A DNA stretch of 64,000 bases. Source: Thermoleophilales bacterium. GTDB taxonomy: Bacteria; Actinomycetota; Thermoleophilia; Solirubrobacterales; 70-9. Under the pieces are notes generated by a model. The model was not told where the DNA came from and did no database searches. It saw only the letters and a list, made by a program, of their open reading frames with translations. The stretch spans positions 1 to 64,000 of the forward strand of contig JACJWY010000013.1 of the NCBI GenBank assembly GCA_020636955.1, read 5' to 3'. The position numbers and the translations under genes were made by a program. Shown piece after piece: positions 1-7,878 of the stretch. Numbering within the stretch: the stretch's first letter is position 1; the number at the start of each line of letters is the position of its first letter.

Positions 1-2
1 GG

Positions 3-644
3 GCCAAGGAGTTGATCGTCGGCTACGGCCGGATCGACGGCAAGGTGGTCGGGGTGGTCGCCAACCAGCCGAAGCAGAAGGGCGGGGTTCTCTTCGTCGA
101 CTCGGCCGACAAGGCGGCCCGCTTCATCGCTACCTGCAACGCCTTCAACATTCCGCTGCTCTTCCTCGCCGACATTCCCGGCTTCATGATCGGCACCGCG
201 GTCGAGAAGCAGGGCATCATCCGCCACGGCGCCAAGATGATTTCGGCGATGTCCGAAGCGACTGTTCCAAAGATCTCGGTGGTCGTCCGCAAGGCCTACG
301 GCGCTGGCCTCTACGCGATGGCCGGACCGGCCTTCGAGCCGGACTGCTGCATCGCCCTGCCGAATGCCTCGATCGCCGTGATGGGCCCGCAAGCCGCCGT
401 CAACGCAGTCTTCTACAACCAGATCCAGGCGATCGAGGACGACGAGGAACGCGAGAAGTTCGTCGCCGAAAAGCGCGAAGAGTATGCGGAAGGAGTGGAC
501 TTGCTCCATCTCGCCTCGGAGATGGTGATCGACGCGGTAATCCAGCCCGAGGATCTGCGAACCGAACTGATCAAGCGCTTCGCCCTCGCCGAGGGCCGCG
601 ACCGCTCCTTCACCGAGCGGCGCAGCCCCATTACCCCGGCCTAG
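3..644 (+). CDS. Acyl-CoA carboxylase carboxyltransferase (beta) subunit, C-terminal part
   Basis: This is the C-terminal ~213 residues of a biotin-dependent acyl-CoA carboxylase beta subunit of the propionyl/acetyl-CoA carboxylase family. The 5' end lies outside the window, and the first full codon is at base 3. The crotonase-fold carboxyltransferase domain shows the typical order: GGVLFVDSADKAARFI, then the NIPLLFLADIPGFMIG stretch, then RKAYGAGLYAM and the ALPNASIAVMGPQAAVN block. The last two line the acyl-CoA and carboxybiotin sites. The family transfers carboxyl from biotin to a short acyl-CoA in the cytoplasm, feeding fatty-acid synthesis or propionate metabolism. Which acyl-CoA is used cannot be told from this half. 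The stop is followed after about 60 bases by a strong inverted repeat. Confidence 0.93.
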   Translation, partial: AKELIVGYGRIDGKVVGVVANQPKQKGGVLFVDSADKAARFIATCNAFNIPLLFLADIPGFMIGTAVEKQGIIRHGAKMISAMSEATVPKISVVVRKAYGAGLYAMAGPAFEPDCCIALPNASIAVMGPQAAVNAVFYNQIQAIEDDEEREKFVAEKREEYAEGVDLLHLASEMVIDAVIQPEDLRTELIKRFALAEGRDRSFTERRSPITPA

Positions 645-704
645 TCCGGGTGTTGCCAGGGGAAAAGGGGGCCGATCCGGGTCGCCCGAACACTTTGTGG
701 CCTC

Positions 705-737
705 AAAAGTTGACGCACGTCAACTTTTTGCTATGGT
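705..737 (+). promoter_or_regulatory. Inverted repeat overlapping a sigma-70-like promoter
   Basis: A perfect inverted repeat with 11-base arms (705-715 and 718-728) contains TTGACG at 710-715, followed 16 bases later by TATGGT at 732-737. This reads as a -35/-10 pair ahead of the secreted protein gene starting at 789, with an operator over the -35 element. The repeat begins with four A and ends with five T, so it could instead, or also, be a terminator for the carboxylase gene ending at 644. Confidence 0.5.
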
Positions 738-788
738 GCTTCCAGGGTCGTGCGAGGCGACCAGAATTCAACGCAAAGGGAGCATGGA

Positions 789-2291
789 ATGAGATTCATA
801 GCCTGTCTGATCACCGCCTCCGGACTGTTCGGCGCCATGCTGATCGGGACTGCGGGCCAGGCGCAAGCCGACAGCTGTCCGGCCGAGGAGTACTTGTTCA
901 ACTCGTCCAAGAGCGATCCGCCTTTCCAATGCGGGGTGCACCACTGGTCGAGCAAGAAGTCGATCGGTGCGTGGGACACCAAGTCTTGGTCGTCTGACAC
1001 CGCGCTCGGCTACAGTTTCAAGACCAAGTGCAAGTACAAGAGTGACAGCGATCTGACCTACGTCTGGGGCGACTCCGGGCCGAGCTACTGGATCACGTTC
1101 ACCAACTGGGATACAGGCACCAGGCACTTTGCGTCCGGTGTGATCTTCGCGACCGGCTCGGTCGACAGCGACGAATACAGCACCAGCAACGACTGCGCCA
1201 ACGGCGACGGCAAAATCAAAAACGCCCTCAAGAAGATCACCTCGACCTCGATTACCGGCGTTTCCGGGGATCTGAAGTCAGGCGGCCAGATCACGATCAC
1301 CGGCACGGTCGGACCGAGCGACACTCCCGGCAGCGTGGGGCTCATGGTCGATGGCGTGAGCGCCGTCTACAACGGCAACCCGGTCGGCGCTTCGATCAGC
1401 AGCGGCAAGTTCACGATCAAGTGGGTCGCACCGAGCAGCACCGAAACCAAGACCTACTCACTCAAGGTGGCCTACGCCGGATACACCAAGGACTGCAAGA
1501 AGGCCGGAAGCTGGTGCGGGTGGTCTCCGGCCGAATCGAAGCAGATGAACGTGACGGTGACCGGAAGCAACCCCTCATCCAGCTCGACCGCAGCGCTTTC
1601 GTCGGAGCCGGTCGGAGATGCGCTGCTTTCAAGCGGCCTGACCACTTCGGGTGCTTCGGCCAGCTCGGCAAGCTCCGATCCTGGCATCAGGCTGGTCAAC
1701 GTGTCCGCGGCCATGCCCAGGCAGCTCGGCGCGAAATGTCCTGAGGGCTACTCGCCGCTCAACGCCGAACTCTGGGGCGGCAGCAGCAGCCGGCTCCTGA
1801 GCTTTGGCGAGAAGGGAGTCTCCCTCAAGAGGGGCGCGATCATCGACGGTCGCAAGGCTGGCATCCAGCTGACCTGTCGCAAGAGCGGACGCAAGGCCCT
1901 CAACCTGGGCCGGGTCGGCTTCGGAACACCAAAGCGGGATCGGATGTCAACTCGAGCAGGCGGTTCCCTCCTGCTCGGTGGCCCTGGCAAGGACTCGTTG
2001 GTCGCCGTCCGCAAGAACGGAGTCCTCAATGGCGGGCTGGGGGCAGACAGCCTCACCCTGAAGAAGCCGGGCGTAGCGCTGGGCGGGGCAGGATCGGACG
2101 AGCTGACCTCATCGACCGGTGGGAGGACCCTGTTGATCGGCGGCCCGGGTCGAGACACCTACCGCGCCAGGGGCAATGCCCGCATTGACGCCAGGGACGG
2201 TCAGGAGGACCGGATCATCTGCGTCGGAGGCAAGGTCAAGGTCAAGGCTGACCGCGTGGATTCGCTGCGTGGAGCCTGCATCCGCGCCTGA
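789..2291 (+). CDS. Secreted protein with RTX-like C-terminal repeats
   Basis: I do not recognise the full-length family. An in-frame GTG exists at 750, but the ATG at 789 is preferred: AAAGGGAG lies just upstream and the start gives a clean signal peptide (MRFIACLITASG to GQAQA, about 27 residues). The middle part is rich in Ser, Thr and Gly with paired cysteines, and includes an Ig-like or bacterial-surface-like beta segment (GDLKSGGQITITGTVGP). The last ~110 residues hold degenerate glycine-aspartate nonapeptide repeats (GGPGKDSL, GGLGADSL, GGAGSDEL, GGPGRDTY), as in calcium-binding RTX beta-rolls. The product is probably exported and may bind calcium. It is monocistronic, behind the promoter-like palindrome at 705-737. 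Confidence 0.75.
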   Translation: MRFIACLITASGLFGAMLIGTAGQAQADSCPAEEYLFNSSKSDPPFQCGVHHWSSKKSIGAWDTKSWSSDTALGYSFKTKCKYKSDSDLTYVWGDSGPSYWITFTNWDTGTRHFASGVIFATGSVDSDEYSTSNDCANGDGKIKNALKKITSTSITGVSGDLKSGGQITITGTVGPSDTPGSVGLMVDGVSAVYNGNPVGASISSGKFTIKWVAPSSTETKTYSLKVAYAGYTKDCKKAGSWCGWSPAESKQMNVTVTGSNPSSSSTAALSSEPVGDALLSSGLTTSGASASSASSDPGIRLVNVSAAMPRQLGAKCPEGYSPLNAELWGGSSSRLLSFGEKGVSLKRGAIIDGRKAGIQLTCRKSGRKALNLGRVGFGTPKRDRMSTRAGGSLLLGGPGKDSLVAVRKNGVLNGGLGADSLTLKKPGVALGGAGSDELTSSTGGRTLLIGGPGRDTYRARGNARIDARDGQEDRIICVGGKVKVKADRVDSLRGACIRA

Positions 2292-2339
2292 GCCGTCGCG
2301 CACCACTGGCTGAAGGAAAGTGTCCCCTAGGGTCTTTGG

Positions 2340-3020
2340 ATGGATCAATCCGTCCGCAAGCTCCTCGGGGGCGCTTTTCTTTGCGCTTTCGGCACGGCTC
2401 TCCTGGCCCTGCTCTTCTACGGTTCAACCAGGATCAGTGACTTCGACGCCCGGGTCACCTCCCATTTCCTTGCTACCCCTGGCTCCCGGCTCGACGATCT
2501 GGCCACCTTCGGAGCGAAACTGGCCGAGCCGGCGCCGCTGATCCTGATCTTTTTCGGCCTGATCGCCCTGGCCGTAGTCTGGAACCGTCCCTGGCATCTT
2601 CTGGCAGCGGCCGGTGTGATCGCCGGCGCGAACCTGACCACCCAGGTAATGAAGCTGATCATGGCCCACCCGCGATTCCAGGGTGCGTTGGGAGTCAGTT
2701 ACCCGATCGAGATCGGCTATCCGAGCGGTCACACCACAGCCGCGTTGGCTTCAGCGGTCGGGCTCTGGCTGGTTACCCCTCCGAAATGGCGACCTTGGGC
2801 CGCGATCGCCGGTACCGCCTATGGACTTGCCGTTGCGGCCGGGGTGGTCGTTGCCGGCTGGCACCTGGTCAGCGACGTGCTCGGCGCGGCTATGGTCGTC
2901 GGCTTCTGGGCCTGCGTCGCGATGGCGGCGCTGATCCAGGCCGGGCTGGAGGGGCGGGGCAAAGCGGCCGATCCCGACAGGACCAACAGGCCGCCTAGAG
3001 GTCCTTCGCGTACTGGCTGA
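2340..3020 (+). CDS. PAP2-family membrane phosphatase
   Basis: A 226-residue integral membrane protein of the PAP2 (phosphatidic acid phosphatase type 2 / haloperoxidase-like) superfamily. Two of the three catalytic motifs are clear: PSGHTTA around residue 130 and the GWHLVSDVLGA motif around residue 175. These supply the histidines that form and hydrolyse the phosphohistidine intermediate. The first motif is weaker, around KLIMAHPRF. About six hydrophobic segments are visible. Family members dephosphorylate lipid phosphates or undecaprenyl pyrophosphate at the outer membrane face; the substrate here is not determined. The 3' end overlaps the convergent acetoacetyl-CoA synthetase gene by 26 bases. 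The start codon is the first ATG and has only a weak ribosome site. Confidence 0.85.
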   Translation: MDQSVRKLLGGAFLCAFGTALLALLFYGSTRISDFDARVTSHFLATPGSRLDDLATFGAKLAEPAPLILIFFGLIALAVVWNRPWHLLAAAGVIAGANLTTQVMKLIMAHPRFQGALGVSYPIEIGYPSGHTTAALASAVGLWLVTPPKWRPWAAIAGTAYGLAVAAGVVVAGWHLVSDVLGAAMVVGFWACVAMAALIQAGLEGRGKAADPDRTNRPPRGPSRTG

Positions 3021-4959
3021 AGAAGTCGAGCGCTTCCGGGTTGGCGAGCGAGTCGCGGCTGGCTGCCTTCTCCGGCGGGGTGCCGGTCAGGATGCGCTTC
3101 ACCGGTACCTCCAGCACCTTGCCGGACAGGGTGCGGGGCACTTCCCGGATCTCGATCATTTCGTTGGGGACATGTCGCGGGGAGCAGCGGCTGCGGATCT
3201 CGCCGGCGACCTTCTTCCTGAGATCGTCGGTGAGCTCCGCACCTTCGGCCAGAACGACGAATAGCGGCATCCAGCCTTCGGTGCCTTCCTTGGGGATGTC
3301 GACGACCAGCGCGTCGGCGATGTCGTCATCGGCAAGGACGGCACGGTAGATCTCGGATGTTCCCATGCGGATGCCGCCGCGGTTGATTGTTGAGTCGGAA
3401 CGGCCGTAGATGATCGCGGTGCCCCGTTCGGTGATCTCGATCCAGTCTCCGTGCCGCCATATTCCCGGGTAAACATCGAAGTAACTGTCGATGTAGCGGG
3501 AACCGTCCTCGTCGCCCCAGAGAAAAAGGGGCATGGACGGCATCGGTTTGGTGATCACCAGCTCGCCGACCTCACCGATGTGTGGCTGGCCCTGTTCGTC
3601 CCAGGATTCGACCGCGGCACCGAGTGCCTGGCCTGAGTCGCCCCGATACACCGGCAGGGTCGGGACGCCGCCGACGAAAGCGGCAGAGGTCGGTGCCGCG
3701 GAGGTGGAGAACAACCAGGTGTCCTCGCCGATGTGATCGTAGATCCAGTCGAATCCTTCCGGCGCCAGAGGGGAACCGGTTGATCCGACCGAGCGGAGCT
3801 TCGAGAGATCGCGGTCGTCGGCGCCGGGTTCGACCCCGTCTTTCATGCAGGCCGAGATGTAGGAAGCCGAGGTGCCGAAGCAAGTCACCCCGGCATCCGA
3901 GGCCAACTGCCAGAGCACCGACATGTCCGGATGACCGGGGTTGCCGTCATAGAGCACGATCGCCGCGTCGGTCAAAAGGCAGGACGTGAGGAAGTTCCAC
4001 ATCATCCAGCCGGTGGTGGTGAACCAGAAAACCCGGTCGCCCTCCTTCGCGTCCAAGTGGAGGTGCATCTTCTTCAGATGCTCCAGCAGGATCCCGCCCT
4101 GCCCCTGGACAATCGGCTTGGGCAACCCGGTTGTGCCCGAGGAGTAAAGGATCCAGAGGGGGGAGTCGAAGGGTACCCGCGTGAAGGTCAATTCGGCTTC
4201 GGGATCGCCGTCAAGCAGTTCATCCCAGGTGATTGCCCCCGCGATCGGACTCAGGTCCGGTTCCCGCTCCAGATATGGCAAGACGATTACCTGCCGGACC
4301 GAAGGCATTCCCGCGACCAGGTCGGCCACTACATCTCGACGGTCGAATCCCTTGCCTCCGTAGGTGTAGCCATCCACCGCGAAGAGAGTCTTCGGTTCAA
4401 TCTGGACGAGCCGGTCCGTGACCGCGCCGGCCCCGAAGTCCGGGGAGCAGCTGGACCAGACTGCACCGAGGCTGGCGGTAGCCAGAAAGGCAACGATGGT
4501 CTCGTGGCTGTTCGGCATGTAACCGGCCACCCGATCGCCCGGCTCCACCCCGAGATCTTTCAGGCCGGCGGCACAGGCAGCCACGCGCTCTCGTAACTCG
4601 CCCCAGCTGACTTCTTCCAGTGGCCGAACTTCAGTGGCGGCAAAGATCGCGGTCGCGGAGTCGTCCCGGTCGCGGAATATGTGTTCGGCGTAGTTGAGCC
4701 TTGTGCCTTCGAACCACCTTGCACCAGGCATTTCGTTGCCGGAGAGGACCTCGGCCGGTTCGCCATCGTGGATGACCTCGAAGTAATCCCAAATCGACCG
4801 CCAGAACTGCTCGGGCTCATCCGTCGACCACTGCCAGAGATCCGCGTACTCCTCGCTGCCCGGGCCGATTCCCTGTTGCTTCAGCCACCGGGCCCAGGCA
4901 GTCAGCTGTGACTCTTCGATCGCCTCACGGGTTGGCGACCAGAGCGGTTCGGGATTCAA
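2995..4959 (-). CDS. aacS: Acetoacetyl-CoA synthetase, with a disrupted catalytic motif
   Basis: An ANL-superfamily acyl-CoA ligase of 654 residues, the usual length for acetoacetyl-CoA synthetase, converting acetoacetate + CoA + ATP to acetoacetyl-CoA. Seen: an N-terminal ACAS-type extension (ARWFEGTRLNYAEH), the AMP-binding P-loop YSSGTTGLPKPIVQG, a late GRSDSTINRGGIRMGTSEIY adenylation/hinge block, and the C-terminal LSGKVLEVPVKRIL with the catalytic lysine. A longer in-frame extension exists upstream, but it lies inside the preceding gene. The TTG at 4957-4959 overlaps that gene's stop (ATTGA) and fits the family N-terminus. Odd: the motif usually reading SGGTD-x-C reads SAAPTS and is one residue short. 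An adjacent frame there spells GTDLC, so two small compensating deletions (true or artefactual) are likely near 3680-3705. Confidence 0.88.
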   Translation of the reverse strand: MNPEPLWSPTREAIEESQLTAWARWLKQQGIGPGSEEYADLWQWSTDEPEQFWRSIWDYFEVIHDGEPAEVLSGNEMPGARWFEGTRLNYAEHIFRDRDDSATAIFAATEVRPLEEVSWGELRERVAACAAGLKDLGVEPGDRVAGYMPNSHETIVAFLATASLGAVWSSCSPDFGAGAVTDRLVQIEPKTLFAVDGYTYGGKGFDRRDVVADLVAGMPSVRQVIVLPYLEREPDLSPIAGAITWDELLDGDPEAELTFTRVPFDSPLWILYSSGTTGLPKPIVQGQGGILLEHLKKMHLHLDAKEGDRVFWFTTTGWMMWNFLTSCLLTDAAIVLYDGNPGHPDMSVLWQLASDAGVTCFGTSASYISACMKDGVEPGADDRDLSKLRSVGSTGSPLAPEGFDWIYDHIGEDTWLFSTSAAPTSAAFVGGVPTLPVYRGDSGQALGAAVESWDEQGQPHIGEVGELVITKPMPSMPLFLWGDEDGSRYIDSYFDVYPGIWRHGDWIEITERGTAIIYGRSDSTINRGGIRMGTSEIYRAVLADDDIADALVVDIPKEGTEGWMPLFVVLAEGAELTDDLRKKVAGEIRSRCSPRHVPNEMIEIREVPRTLSGKVLEVPVKRILTGTPPEKAASRDSLANPEALDFFSQYAKDL

Positions 4960-6062
4960 TTCGGTCCCGCTTCGTCGGGCAGGGCACCCTCGGAGGCATC
5001 GAGCAGGACATCGACTCCCGCCTCGCCACGACCGACCACCGTGGTGGCCCGGAGGCCCCGGCGTCGGGCGATGGTCGCGGCGGTCTGTTCGCGCAAGGCG
5101 ACCGTCTTCGGCTTGAGCGGGCTGCCGGCAGCGAGTTCCGGGTTCATCCGGGTCGGCATCAGGTCGCCTTCGCTTCCGGTCAGCTCGGGGGTCGAGGAAC
5201 GGGCGCCGCGAACCAGGTTGACCAGCGCACATTCCGGCTTGAGTTTCAGGCGGGAATCGGCAAAGAAGGTGCTGGCGCCGCCGGCCGATGCATATTCGGA
5301 TCCGAAGAGACAGACCGCAATTCCGGAATCCCCCTCCGATTCGTTGTCGGCCTGCTGTGCGGCCGCCATGACGTCACGGGCTGGAGCGAGGTCTTCCTGG
5401 GTGGCCACCGGTGTGCCGGCCAGCTGACGGTCGACCTGGGCGGCGACTATCGCCAGGGGTATCGCCGCGGTCAGGGTCTGGAGGACGCTGAGCGAGGTGT
5501 CCTCGACGCCGGCCACCCGCATCATCAGGGCGGCGAAGGTGCCGATCATTCCCCCGTAGAAAAGAATCCGGTCGGTTGTAAGCCGTCCCGAGAAGTGACG
5601 CGCAAGCCATTCGCCGACCGGATAGGAGTCGGGCACGTCGTATCCGGTGGCGAAGATCACCTCGACTTCTTCCCAGGCCGGGCCGGGGGGAGGGGAGAGC
5701 ACATTGGTCGTCCGGCGGCCGGGAATCGCGCGGCCGATCAGTCGCAGGCCAAGGCCCCTCTCGGAATAAAAGGAGAAGATGGCGATCAGACAGATCGCGG
5801 CTCCGATCCCGGGCCACTTCAGCCCGATCAGGCTGGCCGCGATGACGATGGCCGCATGGAGGGCGACGGTCGCCGACTCCGAGGCGGGGATCCGGACCTC
5901 TTGCAGCCTGGCCGAGCGTCCTTTGTTTTCGAGCTCATCCACCAGTCGCGCGGCGGCACGACGCTCGAGGTCACTGCCGGCCACGCCGGTGGGGCCGCTC
6001 GCGAGAACGTCAGTCCTCTCTTCGCGGTTGCGGGCGGTCGGTTTCTCTTCGGCTGCTTCCAA
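4956..6062 (-). CDS. M28-like membrane protein, probable pseudo-peptidase
   Basis: A 368-residue protein that resembles an M28 (aminopeptidase-type) fold interrupted by membrane segments. Seen: an M28-like start (ERRAAARLVDELENKGRSARLQEV), two hydrophobic helices around residues 65-105, a TNVLSPPPG...VIFATGYDVPDS block, two more helices, then an LFGSEYASAGGASTFF block. In active M28 enzymes the second block carries His-x-Asp as a zinc ligand; here it is Gly-Tyr-Asp, so metal binding is doubtful. The TTG start is chosen because AGGGAGAGG lies three bases upstream and longer starts would run into the tRNA gene. It starts 13 bases after tRNA-Leu(CAA) and its stop overlaps the start of acetoacetyl-CoA synthetase, so the three may be co-transcribed. 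The family assignment is moderate. Confidence 0.6.
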   Translation of the reverse strand: MEAAEEKPTARNREERTDVLASGPTGVAGSDLERRAAARLVDELENKGRSARLQEVRIPASESATVALHAAIVIAASLIGLKWPGIGAAICLIAIFSFYSERGLGLRLIGRAIPGRRTTNVLSPPPGPAWEEVEVIFATGYDVPDSYPVGEWLARHFSGRLTTDRILFYGGMIGTFAALMMRVAGVEDTSLSVLQTLTAAIPLAIVAAQVDRQLAGTPVATQEDLAPARDVMAAAQQADNESEGDSGIAVCLFGSEYASAGGASTFFADSRLKLKPECALVNLVRGARSSTPELTGSEGDLMPTRMNPELAAGSPLKPKTVALREQTAATIARRRGLRATTVVGRGEAGVDVLLDASEGALPDEAGPN

Positions 6063-6075
6063 GATCCTCTCCCTA

Positions 6076-6159
6076 TGCGGCGGGTGGGAATCGAACCCAC
6101 ACGCCCTTGCGGGCAACGGATTTTGAGTCCGTCGCGTATACCAGTTCCGCCACCGCCGC
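6076..6159 (-). tRNA. tRNA-Leu (anticodon CAA)
   Basis: Read on the minus strand it folds as a class II tRNA. The seven-pair acceptor stem is GCGGCGG with CCGCCGC, the anticodon loop CTCAAAA sits between ACGGA/TCCGT arms, and there is a long variable arm and a GTGGG-TTCGATT-CCCAC T-arm. The discriminator is A, and 3' CCA is not encoded. Confidence 0.95.
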
Positions 6160-6187
6160 CGGGACGTTCAAGTCTACGGCGCCCGGC

Positions 6188-6721
6188 TCAGGAGGCGCCG
6201 GCCAGCGAGCCGGTCTCGACTTGTTCGCCGTCGGCCCCGGAATCGCCGGACCCGATCGGGCGTTCCTCCTCGACCTGCCATTCCTGGCGGAAGCCGATCG
6301 CACAGGCGAGCAAAAGGGCGATCTGGACCGGGATAAGCAGGAGAACGAGCAGGCCGATCAGGTCCGAAGGCAGCGACGCCTCGGTGAAACCGGACTTGTC
6401 CCGGGCAAACCAGGATGGAGCACCGACAGCGCAGAAAATTCCCAGCAGCACCGACAGCGCCATCGTCAGGGTGAGCGCGCCGCGGCTCCAGCGCCAGATC
6501 ATCACGGCCAGGAGGATGTAGACGAAAACAAAGACCAGGGAGATGATTCCGTAGGTGTTTCCGCCGACCAGGACGTCCCAGCCCCCGAGGGTCACGATCA
6601 GCATCAGGATCGCCGAAACGACCAGCAACAGGACCGCGATGAATCGCGTGGTCAGGGAATCGGCCTTCTCCCGATTCGGGCGCCACAGCTCGTAGCCGGG
6701 CCTTGCCTCTCCTACCGCCAT
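6188..6721 (-). CDS. Four-helix membrane protein of unknown function
   Basis: I do not recognise this 177-residue protein. Four hydrophobic segments are visible (about residues 27-47, 56-76, 83-104 and 119-142), each long enough to span a membrane, in a compact arrangement with short loops. The N-terminus (MAVGEARPGYELWRPNREK) and the acidic C-terminal tail (WQVEEERPIGSGDSGADGEQ) are polar and probably cytoplasmic. No catalytic motif can be seen. The ATG at 6721 lacks a clear ribosome-binding site. It lies on the same strand as the amidotransferase gene upstream (start 7640) and the tRNA-Leu gene downstream, but gaps on both sides do not prove an operon. Confidence 0.75.
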   Translation of the reverse strand: MAVGEARPGYELWRPNREKADSLTTRFIAVLLLVVSAILMLIVTLGGWDVLVGGNTYGIISLVFVFVYILLAVMIWRWSRGALTLTMALSVLLGIFCAVGAPSWFARDKSGFTEASLPSDLIGLLVLLLIPVQIALLLACAIGFRQEWQVEEERPIGSGDSGADGEQVETGSLAGAS

Positions 6722-6782
6722 GAAGCGATCATAGATTCAATCCCGGATGCCCGCATTCCCGGCTACTGCCGCCGGATCCTTT

Positions 6783-7640
6783 TCAAAGGCTCTGGGTCTT
6801 CTCTTCGTGACCCTTGAGGACCATCTGGTGGCGGGGAGGATGGTCGATGATCAGTTCGCGATCCACCTTGAGGTCGGAGTCGATGTGGACGAGCTCGCCC
6901 GAGCGGATCTCTTCCCATCCCGCTTCGTCGCTGATCTTCTCGCTGGCCACGACCACGATCGGTACCTCGGCCGCTTCTCCCGACCTGACGTGCAGGTTCC
7001 CGTCCCGGCTGTGTGCGTCGAGCGCGTCGCTGCCGCCGGTGCCGCCAGCCTTGCGTTCGAGAATGAAGAGGTCGTTCTTGTCCGGGTAGCGAAAGGCCCA
7101 GATCTGGCCGTGTTCTGCGATGACGAAATTGAGCGCGTAGAGCTCGTATTCGTCTGCCAGCCGGTTCACGGCTTCGCGGATGCCGGCCCGGACGTCGCCA
7201 CCCTGCTGGCGGATTGCCATCGTGATCACGGCGAAGAGGCGCTCGGAATCCGAGTCGCCGGTGATCATCGCCCGGTCCTCGCCGAGTTCGGCTTCGATCC
7301 GGTCGGTGTCACCCATGATTCCGTTGTGCGCAAAGAGCCGGCCATCCTGGATGAAGGGATGGGTGTTGGCGATCGTCTTGCCCCCGGTGCTGGCGAATCG
7401 CAGATGCACCACGATTTCGGCCGCTTCAAGGTGTCGGGCGGTGTTCTGAAACGAAGTGTCGGTCCCCGCTTCGACCGGCTTCTTGATCAGCATCAGTTCG
7501 TGGTCGGTGGTCAGGGATGCGAGCCCGAACCCGTCGGCGTTGATTTCGCTCTGTTTGGCCAGCGAGTCGGGTGCTTCGAGCAGCCAGAAGTCGACGGCCA
7601 CATCGTTCGCTCCGGCGTGAAGGGCAAATAGTCGGCACAT
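6783..7640 (-). CDS. Class II glutamine amidotransferase (Ntn hydrolase fold)
   Basis: A 285-residue protein beginning MCRLFALHAG. After removal of Met1 the cysteine becomes the N-terminal nucleophile of the class II glutamine amidotransferase (GATase type 2 / YafJ-like) family. Other family features are VVHLRFASTGG and NTHPFIQDGRLFAHNG (substrate loop, HNG motif), then GDSDSERLFAVI. These enzymes release ammonia from glutamine; the acceptor reaction of the stand-alone form is generally unknown. An in-frame start 39 bases upstream is rejected because it would bury the catalytic cysteine. The gene starts 57 bases downstream of tRNA-Leu(UAG) on the same strand. The C-terminal part (ELVHIDSDLKVDRELIIDHPP) is also typical of this family. 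Confidence 0.9.
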   Translation of the reverse strand: MCRLFALHAGANDVAVDFWLLEAPDSLAKQSEINADGFGLASLTTDHELMLIKKPVEAGTDTSFQNTARHLEAAEIVVHLRFASTGGKTIANTHPFIQDGRLFAHNGIMGDTDRIEAELGEDRAMITGDSDSERLFAVITMAIRQQGGDVRAGIREAVNRLADEYELYALNFVIAEHGQIWAFRYPDKNDLFILERKAGGTGGSDALDAHSRDGNLHVRSGEAAEVPIVVVASEKISDEAGWEEIRSGELVHIDSDLKVDRELIIDHPPRHQMVLKGHEEKTQSL

Positions 7641-7697
7641 GGCCCCCAAAACTAGCCCGACCTCTGCCTTGAGCCTCACCCGGTCGGGATGAAGCTA

Positions 7698-7781
7698 TGC
7701 GGACGAGAGGACTCGAACCTCCACGCCCTCACGGGCACCAGGACCTAAACCTGACGCGTCTACCAGTTCCGCCACGTCCGC
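7698..7781 (-). tRNA. tRNA-Leu (anticodon UAG)
   Basis: Class II tRNA on the minus strand with a perfect GCGGACG/CGTCCGC acceptor stem, anticodon loop TTTAGGT between CAGG/CCTG, a long variable arm, and T-arm GGAGG-TTCGAGT-CCTCT. The discriminator is A, with no encoded CCA. Confidence 0.95.
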
Positions 7782-7878
7782 ATGGTCGCCGTTGAGAACG
7801 GCTCGCCGGAATCTTCCCACCTCGGGTCTGGCAATGTCTGGTCCGGCCCTCTGCCGGTACGAATTGCCGGAACGAATT

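Noticed and set aside
4908..6521. A 537-codon plus-strand frame covering the M28-like gene and the tRNA
   Set aside because: It runs across a tRNA gene and antisense to coding sequence. Low-complexity Gly/Arg composition shows no real protein.
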